From NCBI GenBank assembly GCA_964035545.1, contig OZ037766.1, positions 1,731,501 to 1,795,500 on the forward strand: a stretch of DNA of 64,000 bases, given 5' to 3'. The notes beneath the pieces are model-generated. The model searched no databases. It saw only the letters and a list, made by a program, of their open reading frames with translations, and was not told the DNA's origin. The DNA comes from Bugula neritina. Lineage: Eukaryota > Bryozoa > Gymnolaemata > Cheilostomatida > Bugulidae. This document shows, piece by piece, positions 24,501-38,000 of the stretch. The stretch's first letter is position 1, and every line of letters begins with the position of its first letter. The position numbers were made by a program, and so were the translations under genes.

Positions 24501-25161
24501 TAAGTGCTGATAAATTTCTTTGAACAAACTTCAGTATTCCATTTGTCATTCAGCCAGTGAAAATTGCTACAGTACATGTCAACTATGACTTGAGTGCGCA
24601 TTTTCATTTATTAAATAAAATTAACAGCTTTGATAGTTTTTATAAATAATAGTAGTAATTTATAACCCATAGTGCATAGTAAATTAATTAGCTGCGTTCC
24701 TGTGATTTTCTGCCAAATTGATGTGTTAATGGAAGATATAGCAGTTCTAATTGAAACCAAAACTTTATTAAATAAGATGCTAATGTAATGTCTTATTTGT
24801 AGTAGCGGTACAATGGGCAATAAGCAGTTTCGACCAAGCCATTGACAGCTAAACCCATAAATTAAATCCTAATAGCTTATTCTATATAAATTATAGTTCA
24901 TAGCAAATTTAGGCAAACAAAAATTAAGATTTTGTAACAAGTTTTATTACATGACAGAAATTAGTAACCCTAATAACATAATTATAATTAATGTAAAACT
25001 GAACTTTAAAAATTTGAAAGCTGTATGAAATCACTACAATTTGACTTGTTTAGATTGTGATAGACTTAGTTTATAAACGTACCTGGAGTATATTCAAGTA
25101 AGGATTTTACAAACTCTACATTTCTATTTTTAGAAGCCTCAGCTATATTCATTATCAGCAT
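18515..25161 (-). CDS. Ankyrin-repeat protein with basic C-terminal tail (5 exons, 266 aa)
   Basis: Exons are 25161-25083, 23097-22887, 20682-20618, 20466-20305 and 18798-18515. All have GT-AG borders and matching phases, giving 267 codons. The protein has four to five ankyrin repeats: IAEASKNRNVEFVKSLLEY, then GTALYWMCVNGEITMVTALL with GADPNTSN, then HTPLHAAADMEYVTIVKLLL with KYGAKIDAQN, then QTPLHLAAYRGYYEIVEILL with KAGATHTIRN, then a degenerate HLTALQESKAM repeat. After about residue 172 there is no repeat. The tail is rich in Arg, Lys and Ser (LVRTRSNSPKLKQG, RPIAGGRHPPRWRMM). There is no membrane or signal segment, so a cytosolic or nuclear binding protein is likely. No orthologue name is claimed. 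The start is the first ATG of exon 1; a second Met lies three codons on. Confidence 0.85.
20155..20290. repeat. Short tandem repeat (TAACACAATGCTGTCTGTG), ankyrin gene intron 4
   Basis: Three to four imperfect copies of a unit with GTTGCCATAGTAACACAATG occur just beyond the donor of exon 4. Confidence 0.6.
22214..22234 (+). other. G-quadruplex-type motif in ankyrin gene intron 2
   Basis: GGGAGGGGGAAGGGGGGTGGG gives four or more G-runs of at least three with short loops, in otherwise AT-rich DNA. The potential is read from sequence only. Confidence 0.6.
22424..22783. repeat. 40-bp minisatellite, nine copies, ankyrin gene intron 2
   Basis: The unit AGTTTCAGCTCTCACATAAT + ACTAGTGACACCCTATGTCA recurs every 40 bases from about 22424 to 22783. 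Differences are mostly at two positions (ATACTAG/ATGCTAG and CCTATG/CCCATG). The array ends about 100 bases from the donor of exon 2. The copies touch each other without spacers, so it is not a CRISPR array. Confidence 0.92.
23740..23890. repeat. Imperfect 36-bp AT-rich tandem repeat, ankyrin gene intron 1
   Basis: About four copies of a unit containing TAGTATTTATTATATAGTGC. Confidence 0.6.
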
Positions 25162-27121
25162 TTCTCGAGCGTGAGTTAACAAAGTGGCAAAGACGGTTTT
25201 TCTGTTGGAACGCGTTCACTGAAATGATTATACAATGATTGAGCCGTATTTATTATAAACTTGCGAGGCATGAAATCAGTGCAAGACAAATTGACCAATC
25301 ACATCCTTTCATTACGACCATCGCAGTTCCTTTACTGTGAATATTGAAGCGAGAAAGCTCTATCGAGCTGTGATTGGTTGATCATAACATCAATGAATAA
25401 TTGATTCTGTCTAAGAATTTCAATGAAAAAGTCTAGGTATGTGTTATCACAATTGTAAATTTTGCGAGTTTGATTTCTAACCCGATTTATAATCACTAGC
25501 TCCTTGTAAATGATGGCTATGGCTGTCACTATGAGTGTTATTATGACTGTCACTAACTATGAGTATGATTATGACTGTAACTATGACTATGAGTATAATT
25601 GTGACTGTAACAAGCTATGAGTATGATTATGACTGTAAATATGACTATGAGTAGAACTATCATTGCGGTGATACAGCTGCAACTGATCAAAATGGTAGTT
25701 TAAATGAATTTAACCATGAAGGACTGTGCTAGTTCCATTCAGACTAGTAAAATTATATTATAAACTAGTTGACACAATGCAAGTAATTATTCATAAAATA
25801 TGCTTAAAGAATTTCAATACACTTTGAATTGAGTGAGGAAAAAAGGTCTCAAGTTAAGTATATTTGCTATCAACAAGGGTCCTTGTTGCCTACACCCACA
25901 GAATTGTAAAACATTGCTCTATATTGGATATCTATAGCCCCAGTGTATAAGTGGCATAGTGTGTAGAATAGTCAACTTTCAATAGGCTTACAAGAGGCCT
26001 TGTGATTGGATAAATCGCTTTGATAGAGTAATAATTTTTGACCCCTCTAGTCCAATTCTTCATTTTTACCATCACTGCATGGCGACCTAGATTTCGCAAC
26101 TTGTTATTACCCAATTTTTCAAGTATTATTTAGTGCAAGTTAAGTCCATACTTGATGTAACAGATTGGCATATTTACAAAAATCATAATATCTATTTTAA
26201 GTTAAGACTTCTGTGAATTCATCTGTCATGTACATCTTACTAATACTAAACTATACATAAGCTGATGATAAAAGTTAAAACATACTGCATATATGACTCC
26301 ATGGCTTTTAACAATAATTTGATACACAGTAATATGTATTTAATTGTTTTTTATTTAAATTCTATTTACTATAATATTAACAGCACATTATCAATGAGCA
26401 CTCACTTTTGCCAAAATACACTTTGTGCTTCTAGTTAAAAAAGACCTACATATTTTGTTTAAAGCTTCTACCCATGTGTTTATAGGGTTTATAAGTGAGC
26501 CAGTAAACAATTATAATCTGATTCTCTGATTGACATCACCAGTTTTATTATTACAATAATAACAAATATCAGAGTTAATTATATAATAAGTTAATGCATT
26601 CCACAGCAGAAATTAAAATTTATAATATGGTTAATAGAATAGCCTGTATAAATATTTTATTTATTATTTTATTTTTTTAAAATTGCTATATAAGCATTTT
26701 ATTTAGAATTTTTCTACTTTAGTTGGTGAATTCATCCATCAGCAATCTTGTATGGCAGCAGAACTGAGAGACACACGTTTTAACAAATGTTTGAAGAAAC
26801 ATATCCGGCACAGTATTTCATACACTAAAGTATGGCCAACAGATGCCAACTGATCACTTTGTGTTGATCTAAATGCAGCCAATTGCAGAAAATACATAAT
26901 ATTGTGTTTTAAAATCAATTAATCTGTAATCCATTTTTAATAAAGTATAAATGTATCTAATATTGTTTTATTTGTATTTATTTAAAAACATAAAACAATT
27001 GATTTTTCATAACAACTGCACGCAATCTTCTTGTTTCAGGTTTATTGTGTCACCCAAGATTTTGTTTTTCAGTTTTATTTTGTTTTTAGATAAAAGTGTC
27101 AGCTACATAATCTGGAATTGT

Positions 27122-27196
<75 letters not shown>

Positions 27197-30100
27197 TTAG
27201 CAACAACTAATCTGCAATCTGCGTAACTAAACAATCTCAGACTTGCGTAATACACTTCATTGTTTTTGATAAAATAACATAATCTATAAATAAACACAAT
27301 GAGTAGCGAATGGCATAATTGTAGGAAATAATATAATGAGAAGCATACAAACAATCTCCTATTAAAGCTGATCAATTATCTCAGTCTGAAATTTTTAAGG
27401 AAATAAAACGAAGGATGTATTAACTATTAAAAACTTTTTATGACATTATATATCAACATTTTTTCATAGAAACAACTAAATTTATTTCAGCACTTCATTG
27501 CATTGCTATAAGACTCAAAATAATTTCCTGGTGTTTGCAGCTTATGAACTGATCATACGGATACTTGGTCTACTCTTGTTCGGCTAGCCTGCTCACATAT
27601 CACAGGAGCTCGGCGTGTATCAAATGCCGTGTGCACTAAAGATGTAACTCGAAGCTGCGTGAATTATCAAGTAGTTATTGCCTTGCTCTCTCCTCCTATT
27701 ACATATTATGTAGCCATCTAGAGGTGCCATATAATACCTAAGTAGAATCATACTTACTTACAAATTGATTTGCTTTGAAGTTATGCAATATAGCAAACAA
27801 AGATCAAGTATTTTATTGATCCCCACACAATTTAATAGGCCACACTTTAGTTCCTGCTTTTAAAAATGAATAAATACCAACTCACTGTTTCTCAAGATTT
27901 ACAATCATATTATATGCTGTTTGCATATAGAATCACTGAGGGATTTTTATTTTTGATAAGTTGTGTCAACTTTTACAGATAGTAAATTAATAATATACCT
28001 AGAGTCTTTGTTGATTTATTTACAATGCTGGCAAGTAACATTAAGCCTGATAGGCTACAAGTAATACTAGCCCTGATAGGTTACAATCATCTAGAGTACT
28101 GATTATATAACATGCATGCAATATTTGGTCAACATTGAAAATCTGATAATCACCAACTGCTTTTATTATGATATTAGGAACTAAGACATGATGGTTATTC
28201 ATAGACTAAAACCATGACTAGCAAACCAGTATCAGTTGAAATACAGTGTTTTGGATAATGGCTGTGTTGCACCGAATATATCACAAATAATAGATGATAT
28301 GATATATTTTATTACAATAAACAAATGATTGGAACAAAAACTATTATAGGCTATCGTATTGTATGCCATAAAAATATAAATATTATGATTATGAATATAC
28401 TAATATAAACAGCCAAAATATAAAAGATTAGGCACAATTTGTTTCTATGTTATGGTCTTCTAAACTTTTGAAAGAAAATAAAAGATTTTTAAAATATACT
28501 CGTACAAAATGCATTCGATATTCAATTTTAATTTTCAAGTGAATGCTGCATGTAGTAGCTAAAATTATTCTGACTTTTAAACATATAACAAGTAATGTGC
28601 ATTGAGTCCCAGTCAAGTGAACACACAATCAATTCAAGCAATTTTTCTGTCTATTGGTTATTGAAATTAAAATTGTCTCATTCATGGCAAAGACGCCTGT
28701 GTAAATTGCCTATATACATTACCTGAAAGGCTTTTTCTTACAGCAAGATATATATTATAAGGAAGTGTATGTTCAACTCTCCCTCTCAATAGCATGAATA
28801 TAGCAGACATTTACAGAATGTGTGATTCTAAATTGTACCTTGTAAAAGTTATTTGCTTTGATGGTGAAGTTAATTTCTTTTGAAATAAATACTATATTTA
28901 TATCACAAAATAAAGCCATTAAAATCATGGGTTATAATGAACATTTTCGGCTAGCTTTTTTATAGGCTTTTTGAATTTGTGTTTTCAAAGCATACTAAGC
29001 TTTACACTCGGCATCCTGAAGCACTGAAAAACATTACACTGTGAATATGAGATGGTGCAACGTGAAGAACTTTAGTTGTTATTCTGAACTTGTTACGGAC
29101 TTGTAAATATAATGGAAATCGCACAATTAACTGCATACCAAACACTTCCTTAACTCAGCTGGTACTAAATTCTTGAACATGATTTGTGACATGGTGATCT
29201 GATTCCCACTGACATGCCTTGGCATATCTAGCATTGCATATCTGCATGCTCATTGGCCAAGTCCGTGAAAAGTATAAACAATTAGCATATGTTTTTCTAA
29301 ATGATTTGAATAGTGCCAAGTGTTGTCAGACTGCAATGTTAGAAACTGGGATACTTAGATAATAGATGACTTCAAAGAGCCTCAATTTCTTAAAACTTAG
29401 ATACTATAATTAACTCGGTACTTTAAATATTTATAAATGTGAAAATAATGAAGCGAAGCTCCTTAGATTATAGAAGATAACTTGGCAAGTGAACCTGATT
29501 AACTGCTTTTATTCTGTGAATAATTCTGCTCATATAAATATCCATCAAAGGTTGCCATGTCATGAGTTTCTTGCATCATGGGATAAATTATAACAGAATT
29601 ACCAAAGCACATTAAAACTGAAATGCACTCATTATTAGTAGATTAGAGTTGTTGGCATGGGATTTCTTACTAAATTTCAAGTAGCTATCAGTTTATTTAT
29701 TTTATAAAAATGTTATCAATAATTAGTAAATATACATTATTTTGTTTTTCTTTCAACTTGTTTATATTTATATTACATAGTTGTTGTGTATATTTTTTTC
29801 GTATACAATAGTTTTCTTTTACTCTTTATTTGCTGCAGTTTACCCAATATTTTTATCTATACATATCAGTAATTTGTTGAAGCAAATAAGCAACATAATA
29901 TAATAGATCAGAAAATGATAAATGATTATTTTATTATTATATAAAAACATTTATTTCTTTTTAATTAGCAATTCTCTAAAATAATAATTCATGAATAGAG
30001 TTTATGCATTTCCCTTTAGAAGAGAGTATTGCCTTGCCACATCAATTAATAATCAACTAAGCATTGCATGTCAATGATTCTCTCTCCTGCAAGGTGCTTG

Positions 30101-31710
30101 ATGGTGTCATAGTTCTAGTTAAACTTCACGAGGAAAAGCCAGAGGCTCAAGGAAGTATTAGTTTGCAGAAATAATGGCCTTTTATGTCAACAATTACGAA
30201 CAGATTTTATTGATATGCACACAGTGTAATAATGGGCTTGGGCTCTTGCACAGTTTATTGTGCATCCGCCAATCACTGCACTGTGACAAGGGCAATACCT
30301 AAAAGCAGGAAAATTAATTGTTACGGATGAACGAGTTTGAGACAAAACATAGAGTTAGCATATTACAAGATGATAACTGGTTTTACACGGATTAGATAGT
30401 GACTATTTTGAAATAGCAGCAACAGCCAATAAAAAGTAACGAGGATATTTCCATGTCGTAAAATATAACAACTGTATAAATTATCCTACAATCATCTTAA
30501 CTTACAGTAGCCTTAGGTCAATCAGTTGTATATATACACAAAGCAGTGTTCCACACTCTATTTTAAAGAGATGCGGGTAGGTTTGGCTATTTCAAATTTA
30601 AGACCATAAAGAATGAAGAAAGCAAGCCATAGTTGCCCATATAACACTTTGAGATATTTGTGAAGGGGTAGCTGAGAAGCCCCCATTCTTTTACCCAACA
30701 GAAAATGAATAGTTAACAGAAATCTTCTGCATTTTATAATAACTGCTGCTATAATATGATTGTAATGTATTGGTCAGCTATGTGCTGCTAAGCAATATGT
30801 AGCAATATAAGCTGCAAATATGTTTTATGATATTTTAAAACATTTGCCAGTAAATTTGTTATAAAAACAGGTTCCCAAAGAGCATCTAGTCTGAGGCCTG
30901 AGCCTAATAAGAATGTTGGGCTCAATTGAACATTAGCTTATTATATATTTATTGCCTAACAGACATTAAACTTATGTGTTGTAATTACTGCATTATGGTG
31001 CAGAGTATATTCAACCCATATTAATATAGTTATATTATATAGTTCTCTTATATTAACGATGTAATTTAATTAATTTATAATAATAATTTATTATAATTTT
31101 CTGTCCATAGAATGAACATGATTTCATACATCAACTATTGTAGCTAGAATGAGGCAAAGGAATAACGACTGATTCACAATATAACATAAAAAAAAACATT
31201 TGCAAACAACAAAATATTATAAACTAACTTACAATAAAAACTACAAAGTAGGACATGAAATTAAATAGCGGAATGCATTTATCACAAGTAAAAAAACCAG
31301 TGAAACGATGATAATAGAAAACATTTCTATCATTCAGCAGTATGCACACTTTTTAGAATTTCTAAAAACTATGGTAAAAATTATCACAATAACAATAAAA
31401 GACGACTTTTAAATAAAAAGAGATAAATTAGCCAAAAACTTAGGATCTAATTCACAAGATTTCTCTTGAATTCAATTGTAACTGTGTATGTTTGTATAAG
31501 CATTCAGATAGCTTGGTATCTAGAGTGTAACCTTGTCTAGAATATAGTAAACAGTATGGTATACAAGATTGTGCGTTTAAGTATATTGGAACATATTAAA
31601 TAGCATATGTAGGTCAAAGTAAGTTAGAATGTAAACCGATGTAAGTTATATCATAGGCCAAAGTAAGTTAAAATACGAGTGCATTAAGTAGATTAAGGCA
31701 GCAGCTACAG
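25162..31710. other. Gene-poor AT-rich intergenic region
   Basis: Between the start of the ankyrin gene and the 3' end of PTPRN I find no exon with family similarity, no RNA gene and no intact transposon. Local features are an ATGACTATGAGTATGATT-type repeat at 25520-25660 and a (TA)n run at 27127-27194. The promoter of the ankyrin gene should lie near 25200-25400, but no motif stands out. Confidence 0.5.
27127..27194. repeat. (TA)n microsatellite
   Basis: An uninterrupted TA run of about 34 units with no transposon attached. Confidence 0.9.
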
Positions 31711-31714
31711 AAGA

Positions 31715-32022
31715 CTAACTCAGCATTGAGAGTGAAATGCTGGTGACTCAGTATTGAGAGTGAAACACTGGGACTCAGTATTGAGAGTGAAACACTGGTG
31801 ACTCAGTGTTGTTGAGAGTGAAACACAGGTGACTCAGTGTTGAGAGTGAAACACTGGGACTCAGTATTGAGAGTGAAACACTGGAACTCAGTGTTGAGAG
31901 TGAAACACTGGAACTCAGTGTTGAGAGTGAAATACTGGGACTCAGTGTTGAGAGTGAAGTACTGGGACTCAGTGTTGAGAGTGGTGGCGCTGGGACTCAG
32001 TGTTGAGAGTGGTGGCGCTGGT
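31715..32022. repeat. 27-bp minisatellite in the PTPRN 3' UTR
   Basis: About eleven copies of a unit based on GACTCAGTGTTGAGAGTGAA + ACACTGG begin two to three bases after the PTPRN stop codon, in transcript direction. The copies nearest the stop have GTGGCGCTGG in place of GAAACACTGG. Confidence 0.88.
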
Positions 32023-32024
32023 AA

Positions 32025-35000
32025 CTAATGCAGAGCCTGAAGCAAAGCTTGCACCTCCTCAGCAATGGCTGACAGCGTAAACTCAAACTGAACTTTTGTC
32101 TCTACGCTGCCCATACGCTGGTCTCTAATGTGTTCGAGTGAGGCAGCAATATCTATCTCTTTAACCCCTACAAAATGTAACGGCAGCGTATTATAACTGA
32201 GTAAATGATTATATAAGTGAATAAACATTATATATAACTGAGTATAATATTATTATATAACTGAGTAGAATATTATATAATAAATTATTATATATAACTG
32301 AGTAATGTATTAGATATGAGTAAAATATTATTTTTATATAATTGAGTAAATTCTTATTCATAACTTAGTAAAATATTGCATAAAACGGAATTAAAATAAA
32401 TAAACGTAGTAAAATCAAATAATTTAATATAAGGCTGTTGAATTAAGTTTAGCTAATAAATTATTCGAAGCAATAGTATGCATGAATCACCCAAAGATGT
32501 GGAAATATCTATTCCACACTAAAGTACTTTTACACATCATGAAATTATTATTGAAAAACAATTCTTAAAATGGCAGTTCTCATGAGTCAAATAACACTTA
32601 TCATTAAGTTGGAGGTTACCCAAATATAAGTGAATGTCAAAGGGATTATCAATTTAGATAAAGTTTTGAAATTGTAGATATTTCAACTAAATGAGAAAAA
32701 AATTGCAAATGGTTGAGAGATTGTGTAATAATCATCGATTTCCTGTGTTTTTTCCTGTATTGCTAGGGAATGTAGCCAATCAGAAATAAGTTTATATATA
32801 ATGCTTCTATTGTTTCCTCTATTGTTACACATCTATAATCTGAATACTGAGATTAGTTGATATCATAGTTAAATGAACAGTGAGATATTAATCTAATATA
32901 ATAGAACAGCCTCAGTGCAAAATGAAAATCAAAACAAGCAACCAATGAAATGCAAGAAGACTTGAGAGAGAGAGTAACTTTAAGAGAGAATAGAGTACAA
33001 ACCTTTGTGAATTCGATTGATAATATTGTCCAACAGAACGTAAGTGCCACTTCTGCCTGAGCCATCACTAAAACATTCATTAGAGCTCATTGCAGCAACA
33101 ACAAAACTATACTTTCATAAACTACTGCCAAAACTTGACAAAAAACTTAAATCATAAATGCTGAAGGAAATAGTTAAATCATTTGAAATCATGTATAATT
33201 AATTATTTAGGATTATGAAACATTAGTGATTTATTGAATCTATAATGTAGATTGATTAATGTTCCAGATAAAGTATGTCTTCCACTGCAAAGGATATATT
33301 TCAGTTCCTTTTTTGTTCATTGATTACAAAAAAACTGCCAATTTTGGCTCATAAATTATATTATTTCATAAAATATTATTGATGTTGCAATTAATATATA
33401 CATGTAGCTTCAGTACCTGCAGCACACCAGGGTGGGTGATGTCTTGCCTCGATAGGATTTATTAACCTTCCTGAAAAAGATATCCACACTAAAGCTATTT
33501 TCTACACTGAAACATGAGAACTGTTGCATTCAACCAATGAAAGTCAAAAAGGCTTTTCATTGGTTGAATGTGAAAGACATACAAATAAGCAATTAAATAG
33601 TGGCTCTTGCAGGTTGCAAAGACTACCCGCAATCCCGTGTCACTTGTCACATGCAAGATTTAAACTTACATAAATAAAATTAGCATATTATACATAAGAG
33701 CAGTACGTGTTGGTATATAAAGGTATTTATAGACTGCGTGTGGCTTGCCCAATGCTAACAGTAAATACAAGTCCCTAAATCGTTCTCTGCAGTTCACATG
33801 ACTTTATCTGCATTTTGGCCAATTTTTTGCGTCTTTCAAGTTTTTCTGCGGGCTAATAAATTGTATATACATTTGGTGCAAGTTTCACACAACTTTGTCT
33901 GCATTTCAAATGATTGCCGACATCTCGACATAGCAGACAACTCTGGTTAGATATTAATCAGTTAGTAGTAATGTTACGAGCTCAGATCGAGGCGTCCAGT
34001 GTCTCAGCCGTCATCTATCTACCTAGCGGAGGTTAAGAAAGCTGGAAACGGCCAACACCTGGTCACTTTTGTGACTATGCAATTGTATGAGAGGTAAAAT
34101 TGCCTAATACACAAAAGCGCCCATGTGTTAGAGTTAGCTGCCCGCCACCGGGGTAAAGGTAGTGAATGTTTGGTAACAATCAGTAAAAGAAGAGAGCAAG
34201 TCAGCGGTCTAAAGTTGAAGATCGGCAGCGATAGAGAATTAAAGTGGTGAGTACTAGCTGCTAGTGTAAAACAGGGATTAGATACCACCACCCATGGTAC
34301 TAGGTTAACTACAGAGGGTTACTGGGTAAGATGGCAAGAGGTTAGGGGGTAAGGGGTAAGAGGGGGGTAAGGAGGTAAGATGGCAAGAGGTTAGGGGTAA
34401 AAGGGTAAGAGGGGGTAAGAGGGGAGTGAGAAGGTTAGAGGGTAAAAGCAAGAAAATTGGGAAAATCAAAAAAATAAAATAAGTTTATTCACTCAACAAT
34501 ATAATGACATCTACTAGACAGTATTAACTGCAGCTAATAGTCCTAGCATAAGAATATTTCTTTAACTTTGGGCCAATAAAGTGCAACCAGCACCAGTAAA
34601 TTATAAGATAAGGATAGAGGATTGGAAGCACTGAATGAAGAAGGATGTTAGAGTGAGTGTGATTAAACTTTGGGAGTTGTAATATACTGACAGAAGAGTG
34701 ATGACAGAGAAGTGCACGGGGATTAGCTGGTACTAATTGTAAACAAACACTTTTTTCAATCTTATAACAAACATGGAATGCAATTAACGTTGGCACTCTT
34801 CCAAATCACAGTAATGGCTTCTGGGATTATAGCGATGCAATTGGGCAGCTGATTGACCAATCAAATAGCGGCAAAAAAATGCAGAAATCAACAAGAAAGT
34901 GCAGTTGTTTATAAAAACTCTTAAGAGAAAACAAAACTTTAGAAAATAATTACTACTGTTGGACATAAAAATGATGTCAGCTTAATCAAACACAGCACCG

Positions 35001-38000
35001 CAGTGAATACATCCTGCAGCAAATGTAAAGAATTAGAGCGAGCCAAGGGTAACATAATCGGTGTTACAACATGGTAAAAACTGCTAACTTTTTGATCAGC
35101 AGAATGTCATTTGTAGAACTTCGGTTGACAAGAAATACACACCCTAGCATCACCATTGGACTATCGGGTAGCCAATCATAAAGTTGTATATAGAATGACC
35201 ATTGTATAAGAGTTGCACAATATCAAAACACACTAATAAAACACAGAAGGAAAGCTAAAACACTCAATAGCTCAATATACATATACTATTATTTTTACTG
35301 TCACTGTAACGTATCACAAAACATAAATTCTATCACAATATACTGAGAAATAAATGCACGCTTCATGTATAAGTATTAGAAATACAAACTGTTAGAGCAG
35401 TAATCATTGTCAGTGGCTATTGTGTTGTTATTTCGTTTTGTGTTGTTTCTATTGTCTAAACTGCATATTGCAAGAAAGAGGCAACTCTATATACATTCAG
35501 GAAGTAGTCAATGAAGTATAGCGCAGGTAGTTTACAAGATAATTAATATAGACAACAATTTACCTGCTAAACACTTCCCCTTAGCAGACAGCTACTACAA
35601 CGCATTACTATATACTCACCTTCGGAAATCTAGAAAATCTTTACAATCTTCGGGCACGCTCGAGATCGGCCATGACAGGAAGTGGAACTGGGTGACAGTC
35701 CTCGTCTGATTAGTGGAGAGATTTTTAAGGTACATATTTCGCACGAGGTAGGTTTCACACCAGCTGTGTTCAGATACGAGCATCACCTAAAGTAGGAGAG
35801 TCAGTATGACTAAGAGTTGTCTTATACAACAGGGAATATGGAGTTATCCGCTCAAATATAATAAAGCATTGTCTCTATGCATGGCATGTGTTGGTGAGAA
35901 CTGTAATAAGGAGTTGTCTGATCAAATGTGATGAAACAAACAACTCCATATAATTAGGAGTTATCTACTAATAGCTGATAAACAAATTACCTCAAAATTC
36001 TTCCCATAGACCTCTCTGCCGTCACTGGGCCAGTACTGGTAGCACACAGTTTTGTTCTCTTCGGCCAATGAGGTGAGCATGACGATGCTAGTGCAGTCCT
36101 GCTCCCACACCATTTGCCAAAACTGTCCGACCGTGGACTGGAGAGGTCCTTGGGTGACAACATATGCAGGACTTCTACGGTCATGGTCGGCCTAGACATC
36201 AATGAATTAGACATCAATAACTGTAGTGAATTATCACCAACATCTAATGGGCTAATGTTTGCCATTGCGGGTCGGGGATTCTGATTGGTTGGTATATCAA
36301 GTTGATTGAATATCAGGTTTGACATGGACAAACATCTGATTATCAAATAAGATACAAACTGAAGTGACAAACGAAATCTTACTTACAACAAAACTAGCGT
36401 TGATATAGTCGTCGTTATTCTCATCTATGTGACCCAGTTTCACTCTGTTGTGGTCATCTGTAAAGGTAAAACAATTCCTTGTACTTAACATAAGTTAACG
36501 TTATTGTAAGTAAGGCATCTATTTTTAGAAGTGAAAAACATACAAGGCAGTATAGTAGGGTATCTATTTTTAGAAGAGAAAAACATACAAGGCAGTATAG
36601 TAGGGTATCTATTTTTAGAAGGGTGCAGCTTTCCCGACTCCACATCACATCTGTCCGGGACATAACTTTCCAGAGCTGTCCATTCCTCATCCAACTTCTT
36701 GGAATTCTTTAGATGAGATTCCATATAATTCTGCAACATCAAGTAGAAAATACAAAGAACATTATATAGCATATTGCATTGCATAGCATTGTAGAACGTA
36801 TTGTAGAGCATTATAGAGCTCATTGTATAGCATTGTAAAACGTATTGTATAACATTGTAGAGCGTATTGTAGAGCATTATAGAGCTCATAGTAGAACACT
36901 GAAAAGTACATTGTAGAATCTTATAAAGTCAAGGGTATAAATATAACACCGCCTGTACAACATTATGAAGTTCCATTACGTAGAACTGTTATATATGTTA
37001 GTAATTAGACTTGCAGGCTGTAGTTAAGTAAATATAGTAGAGATATATTACTAGCCAACACTACCCATGTGATGTGCAGGTGAATTCTTTCATGTAAACA
37101 ATTCTATTAGATTAGGTATTGCAGCTTAGAGGCAGCGTAATATGCTGACCTAGCTAAGGTTATGTCATGTAAAGGCAGCATGGAGTTCGGGTGTGTATTG
37201 TACCATGAAGTAGAATGCAGTGTGTGACTAATTATACATAATACAGCACATATATCATACACAATTCCACACAATTCCGTTATGAACTAAACCATGCACT
37301 GTACTGACAGATCGGTTTACAAGTTGTCTGCCCCAAACACTTTGAGTCCTGTAAAACCCTTCAGTTGCTATTCTGTTTGAATTGCAGCAGGGAAATAATT
37401 TCATGAACTAAACTTTCCAAAAATAAAAAATTTAGCAAAACAAACCCAAAATTTTATTTCCAATTCCAATAGCTAAGTTAAAGGTAACAATGACATCTAA
37501 ATAATAACAATGAGCTCCACGCACTCACCAAAATCGTGTGACCTGTAGAGATGTCCATGGCTAGGTTCACTGGTTCTTCGCTCCTACAAAAGAGCACATT
37601 AGACTGAGAACCAAAACTAGCGGAACTACGGTTAGACTCTGCATACACCCAGTAGTCCTCCTCCACAGGTTTAGACACACAGCAACAAGAACACAGGCTA
37701 CTAAAAGCTGCAGTGAATTCATTACTGAGTAGAGTCTTAGCCGGCATGTTGGCATTTAGAAGACTGCAATGGCCTGTGCAGACGTAGCAATTGTCTGCTG
37801 TTAGTACGTCTGTAGAACAGCTGTTAGTAAGTGCGTTGAGTGGATTTCACATGACCTTTAGCAGCACGCTCCATCTAACCCCACCCTTACTCTACCAATT
37901 ACTAGTTACTTGAGACATAAATGATAATTGCAAAACACACAATAGAAAATGAAAATATACACTTTTAATAATAAATTATTTACTCATTTAGTAAAAAACT

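Noticed and set aside
32025-36730. Reading the PTPRN cytoplasmic domain as an active tyrosine phosphatase
   Set aside because: Asp in the signature loop and loss of the WPD Asp argue against catalysis, although the KNRY loop and the loop Arg are kept.
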